From: Symbiodinium natans
Lineage: Eukaryota; Sar; Dinophyceae; Suessiales; Symbiodiniaceae
Direction of reading: 5' to 3'
Assembly: GCA_905221605.1 (NCBI GenBank)
Contig: CAJNDS010002165.1
Location: forward strand, 397,083 to 427,082
Length of the DNA stretch: 30,000 nucleotides
Positions 26,640 through 30,000 of the stretch are shown here, piece after piece; position 1 is the first letter of the stretch; the number at the start of each line of letters is the position of its first letter. A program made the position numbers and the translations under genes. Below the pieces are notes generated by a model. That model ran no database searches. It saw only the letters and a list, made by a program, of their open reading frames with translations, and was not told the origin of the DNA.

Positions 26640-26970
26640 TCCTTCCCAGCACTGCGACTCTACACGCACATTGCACGACTCGGGGACCCCTCACCCAAAA
26701 CTCCTACTACCAAGGACCCAAGCCCGAAAACACTGGAGCCAACAAAGAAGATGCTCACAACCCAATCAACGCAGACCCAAGAGTAACCCAGGAAGGAAAA
26801 CAGGTACCCTTTCTTGGTAGGGGTATGAGGGAACCTGAACCTAAAAAGGGAATATAAGGGCCCTGAATCCTGAACCCCAGATCCTGAGAAAAAACAAAAA
26901 GGAAAAAACCAAACCCGCCCAACACCGGCATCTCCGCACCCCCAAAATCGAGACCCGAAACCCGGAGCCC
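26640..26970. other. A- and C-rich unique island
   Basis: The plus strand is open before a CAG/GTACCC junction near 26803, but composition alone could explain it. Nothing supported. Confidence 0.4.
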
Positions 26971-26974
26971 TCAG

Positions 26975-27515
26975 GGTTTAGGGTTTCGGGTTTAGGGTTT
27001 TTAGGGTTTAGGGTTTAGGGTTTAGGGTTTAGGGTTTAGGGTTTAGGGTTTAGGGTTTAGGGTTTAGGGTTTAGGGTTTAGGGTTTAGGGTTTAGGGTTT
27101 AGGGTTTAGGGTTAGGGTTTAGAGTTTAGGGACACCCCAAGGCCCTCACAACTTGTGAGCTGAGGCAGGCGGCTGAGACATGGCCGGCAGTCGGCTCGCC
27201 CATGGAACGATGGAGCGGAGCGTTTAGGGTTTAGGGTTTAGGGTTGAGGGTTGAGGGTTTAGGCTTTAGGCTTTAGGCTTTAGGCTTTAGGCTTTAGGCT
27301 TTAGGCTTTAGGCTTTAGGCTTTAGGCTTTAGGCTTTCGGCTTTGGGCTTTAGGCGTTAGGCGTTAGGCTTTAGGCTTTAGGCTTTAGGCTTTAGGGTTT
27401 AGGGTTTAGGGTTTAGGGTTTAGGGTTTAGGGTTTAGGGTTTAGGGTTTAGGGTTTAGGGTTTAGGGTTTAGGGTTTAGGGTTTAGGGTTTAGGGTTTAG
27501 GGTTTAGGGTTTAGG
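26975..27515 (+). repeat. TTTAGGG and CTTTAGG arrays
   Basis: TTTAGGG 26975-27128; CTTTAGG heptamers 27255-27393 passing directly into TTTAGGG to 27513. The 90-bp island 27135-27222 is open on both strands. Confidence 0.95.
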
Positions 27516-27579
27516 GCGTTCAGGATTCTAGGGTTTTATTTGGGGTGCGGGACGTCTAGGATCATAGATGCAGGTAGCT

Positions 27580-27680
27580 TGGGATGTTCCCCCTTATACT
27601 ACCAGCCCTTCATAGGGATTATAGGGGGCCCCCGATGATAATCCCCATTAAGGACTGCTAGTAGAAGGGGGAACATCCCA
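27580..27680. repeat. Fold-back element family B, copy 2
   Basis: 101 bp with perfect 14-bp ends TGGGATGTTCCCCC/GGGGGAACATCCCA, same core and same orientation as 326-412. Minus translations of both read GMFPL and VLNG, explaining two look-alike open frames. Confidence 0.88.
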
Positions 27681-28905
27681 ACCAAGAACCCATTTACAAA
27701 AATGCGCAGGCGCATGGGGGCTTGAAATTTTCGGCAAATAATTCCGCTATTGCCAGGGCCGAAGAGCAGCGCGTGGTCGACGCAATGAAGAGCCGAAAGC
27801 CTACATCCCATAAACCTAGAAGCACATAAAGCCTACTGCTATAGTGCCCCTAAATCCCACAAATCCTCAAGCCTAAACCCTAAAAAACCCAAAACCCCTA
27901 GAACCCCCCAAATCCCCAAAACCCCTAAAACTCCCAAAACCCTCAAAACCCCAAAACCCAGAAAACCCCTAAATCCCACAAATCTTAAACCCTGAACCCT
28001 AAAGCCTAAATTCCTAAACCCCTAAACCCCTACTTGGAGGTTTGTGGTACTTATTAATCAATTCTAACTGTACTTACAACCCAAATTATAGCCAGATCAG
28101 GGCACTTAGGCGGCTTATGAGTGGGTTATAAGCATTAATAAGTACCATGAACCTCCGAGTAAAGCCCCTACTAGTTGAAGTCTAGGCCTCAGCGTGCTAT
28201 GGGGTTCTTAGGGAGGGGGGGTTCATGGGGGCCAGGGTTAAGGGATTTGGGGTTAGGGTTTAGGATTTGGAGTTTAGGGTGTAGGGTTTATGGTTTAGGG
28301 TTTAGGGGTTCATGAGGGGGGGGGGGGGTAGGTTACCTAGGGAACCTTAAGGAAGCTTAGAGCCTTCGGGAGTAGTTGGGAGTTTTAGGGCTCGGGGTGC
28401 ATGGCGATTGAGGTGTTACAGGCCTAAACCCTAAGCCCTAAACCCCAAACCCTAAACCCTAAACCCTAAACCCTGGGGGGCCCATGAGATCGGAGAGCTT
28501 GCGGTTTCAAAGGCTCTGTTTGCGAATTGTGGTTTTGGGTTAAGGGCTTCGGGGGTGAGACTTAATGGCTTAGGAATACTTTCGGTTCTTCGGCTACCCA
28601 GGCTGGCTGACAAGCAAGTCGGAACGGAAGTCGCCAGAGCGAGAGACAAGGATTTCGGTGCTTGGGTTTGGGAAACCCAAATCTGCGACCCCTTGAACTC
28701 CCTAAACCCTCAAACCCTATGAGCCCTACAAATCTTGAAGTGGAGCATAGAAAGTAAACCTGAAATCAGGAATATGACCCCTAACAAAGATAGTCCCGAA
28801 ATTGAACCGCAACGCCCTCTACAAACCACTACACCCAAAATATCCAGAACCCCTAAAACCTGAACCCTACACCCTAAACCCCAAACCCTAAACGCGAAGT
28901 CGTGG
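27681..28905. other. Mostly decayed repeat, few features
   Basis: 27690-27811 is open on minus (GNSGIICRKFQAPMRLRIF) without homology; 27840-28030 is decayed C-rich repeat; a G13 run is at 28316-28328; 28424-28475 is CCCTAAA. 28475-28670 is open on minus with possible splice edges (EILVSRSGDFRSDLLVSQPG before GTAGCC). Confidence 0.45.
28033..28159. repeat. Fold-back family A, copy 5 (complete)
   Basis: 127 bp, the same length as copy 2. Terminal arms 28033-28058 and 28134-28159 pair at 23 of 26. The dinucleotide TA flanks both ends. Confidence 0.92.
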
Positions 28906-28909
28906 GCGC

Positions 28910-28948
28910 CTTACAGTCAAGGATCGTGCCAAAGAGTGCGAAGATGTC
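28910..28948 (-). CDS. Possible RNA-recognition-motif exon
   Basis: 13 codons DIFALFGTILDCK between a GTCAG acceptor and a GC donor (AAG/GCGCCC), phase 0 both ends. The text recalls the first helix and second strand of an RRM (xxFxxFGxIxxC). Too short to be certain. Confidence 0.3.
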
Positions 28949-28967
28949 CTGACCCGTAAGATTCCTT

Positions 28968-29195
28968 GGGTTTAGGGTTTAGGGTTTAGGGTTTCGGGTT
29001 TCGGGTTTAGGGTTTAGGGTTTAGGGTTTAGGGTTTAGGGTTTAGGGTTTAGGGCTCATGCAGGTCTGAACTTGTTCAGGGTTCACCTTAATAACTTCAA
29101 TAAAGCCTCACGTCTCAAGCCAAGCGCAAGCCGTGCCCTGCCCCAAAGCTCGAATTAACCCTAAACCCTAAACCGTAAACCCTAAACCCTAAACC
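28968..29195. repeat. TTTAGGG and CCCTAAA blocks
   Basis: Plus block 28968-29053 and minus block 29157-29195 around a 100-bp island. Confidence 0.92.
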
Positions 29196-29216
29196 ACGAT
29201 TCGGCTCCGGATCGTG

Positions 29217-29262
29217 CTTGGAGGTTCATGGCACGTATTAACCCAAATTGTAGCTGTACTTA
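29217..29262. repeat. Fold-back family A, copy 6, cut off by a telomere array
   Basis: Only the left 46 bases (CTTGGAGGTTCATGGCAC to CTGTACTTA) remain; they run straight into TTTGGGG repeats. Confidence 0.85.
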
Positions 29263-29355
29263 GGGGTTTGGGGTTTGGGGTTTGGGGTTTAGGGTTTAGG
29301 GTTTAGGGTTTAGGGTCCCTAAACCCTAAACCCTAAACCCACACCCTAAACCCAA
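29263..29355. repeat. Head-to-head telomere-like junction
   Basis: TTTGGGG/TTTAGGG repeats run into CCCTAAA repeats at 29311-29320 (TAGGGTCCCT), the arrangement of a telomere-telomere fusion. Confidence 0.93.
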
Positions 29356-29404
29356 TCCTCTTCTTTTTTGATCCGAACAAATCCGCAGGTCCACACCAGT
29401 TGTT

Positions 29405-30000
29405 AGGATTTAGGACTAGGAGAAAGGATCTTAGGATTCAGGCTTTAGGTTTAGGACCTAAGATTTTCGTCGTTTTAGGATTTGGGGTTTAGGAGTCAGG
29501 GCTTAGGATTTAGGATTACGGCTTCCCCTGGACGGTCCCTGTAAGTTTATGGGGACTTTCCCCTTCATTTCCTCCTAAATCCTTTGGGAACCCCTAAATC
29601 CTAAACCCTAAACCCTAAACCCTAACCCTACACCCTGAAGCCTCTCTGTGTCTGAGTCGGGGCCCTCACTGGGACAGCGCCGAAAGCCCCAAAAGGGCCG
29701 AGGACTTCTACCCTCTTCGGAAACCTCAACTATTCAATTTAGTAGGGTTTAGGGTTTAGATTTTTAGGGCTTAGGGCTTAGGGTTAGGGTTTAGGGTTTG
29801 GGGTTTAGGGTTTAGGGTTTAGGGTTTAGGGTTTAGGATTTAGGATTTAGGATTTAGGGTTTAGGGCCTTAACCAAAGAAACATCGGCGCGCACGAAAAA
29901 TCCACAAATCCTACAACTGGGTTGGCCTTTATAGACCCTTATATGTCTATATAGGGTCCCTTATAAACCCAAATCCTAACACCCTAAAACCCTAAACCCT
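29405..30000. repeat. Decayed arrays at right edge
   Basis: TTTAGGATTTA-type repeat 29405-29515, CCCTAAA 29598-29640, TTTAGGG 29740-29865, CCCTAAA from 29968. The island 29642-29738 is open on minus (EVSEEGRSPRPFWGFRRCP) but unassigned. Confidence 0.8.

Noticed and set aside
1-30000. Dinoflagellate spliced-leader genes, rRNA, CRISPR or bacterial features
   Set aside because: No match to the spliced-leader motif, rRNA cores, direct-repeat spacers or bacterial gene spacing was seen on either strand.

Overview
The window looks like nuclear DNA of a dinoflagellate (Symbiodiniaceae-like), inferred from three things. It is saturated with TTTAGGG-type telomere repeats and variants. It has no compact genes. 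Its recoverable gene is cut into many short exons whose introns start with GC, GA or GT and end in AG, usually followed by G. At first sight it is about 30 kb of telomere-like arrays on both strands, broken by unique islands of roughly 50 to 600 bp. None of the long open reading frames is a normal gene; the striking ones are translations of the arrays.

Reading the islands on the minus strand gives a real gene. From 15877 down to 233 there are 17 short exons (25 to 85 nt) whose reading phases join exactly and which spell, in family order, an aldo/keto reductase. The model has the start MPGEIPLGG, the Asp-Tyr-Lys-His catalytic set (about residues 52, 57, 85 and 128) and the later landmarks GLSE and AYSPL. 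It gives about 264 codons; the last 60 to 80 residues should lie left of base 1. All 16 introns (202 to 2794 bp) carry telomere-like arrays. Donors are GC at 7 sites, GA at 6 and GT at 4.

Upstream on the same strand, three exons at 18960-17115 match the N-terminal half of an OTU-type cysteine protease, with the Asp-Gly-Asn-Cys nucleophile motif. Its C-terminal half was not found. A candidate trans-splice or 5' intron acceptor with a long pyrimidine tract lies at 16132, between the two genes. Further right, several exon-like islands (21.5 kb, 24.9 kb, 25.7-26.3 kb, 28.9 kb) probably belong to other minus-strand genes, but I could not name them with confidence.

The rest is repeats. There are locally homogenised arrays of telomere variants (TTTGGGG, TTTTAGGG, TTTAGGGG, CTTTAGG, CTTAGGG, TTCAGGG, TTGAGGG, an 8-mer CACCCTAA and a 12-mer CCCCCTAATAAA), a triplicated 0.3-kb higher-order unit (12.5-13.3 kb), a 51-bp tandem repeat, and several families of small fold-back (hairpin) elements. 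One fold-back family (about 127 bp, ends CTTGGAGG/CCTCCAAG) occurs six times, always in the same orientation; one copy is split and one truncated by telomere arrays.

Limits: exon joins were found by eye from phase and family resemblance, with no alignment run. Short GC-rich islands are often open by chance, so only islands with family matches are called with confidence.
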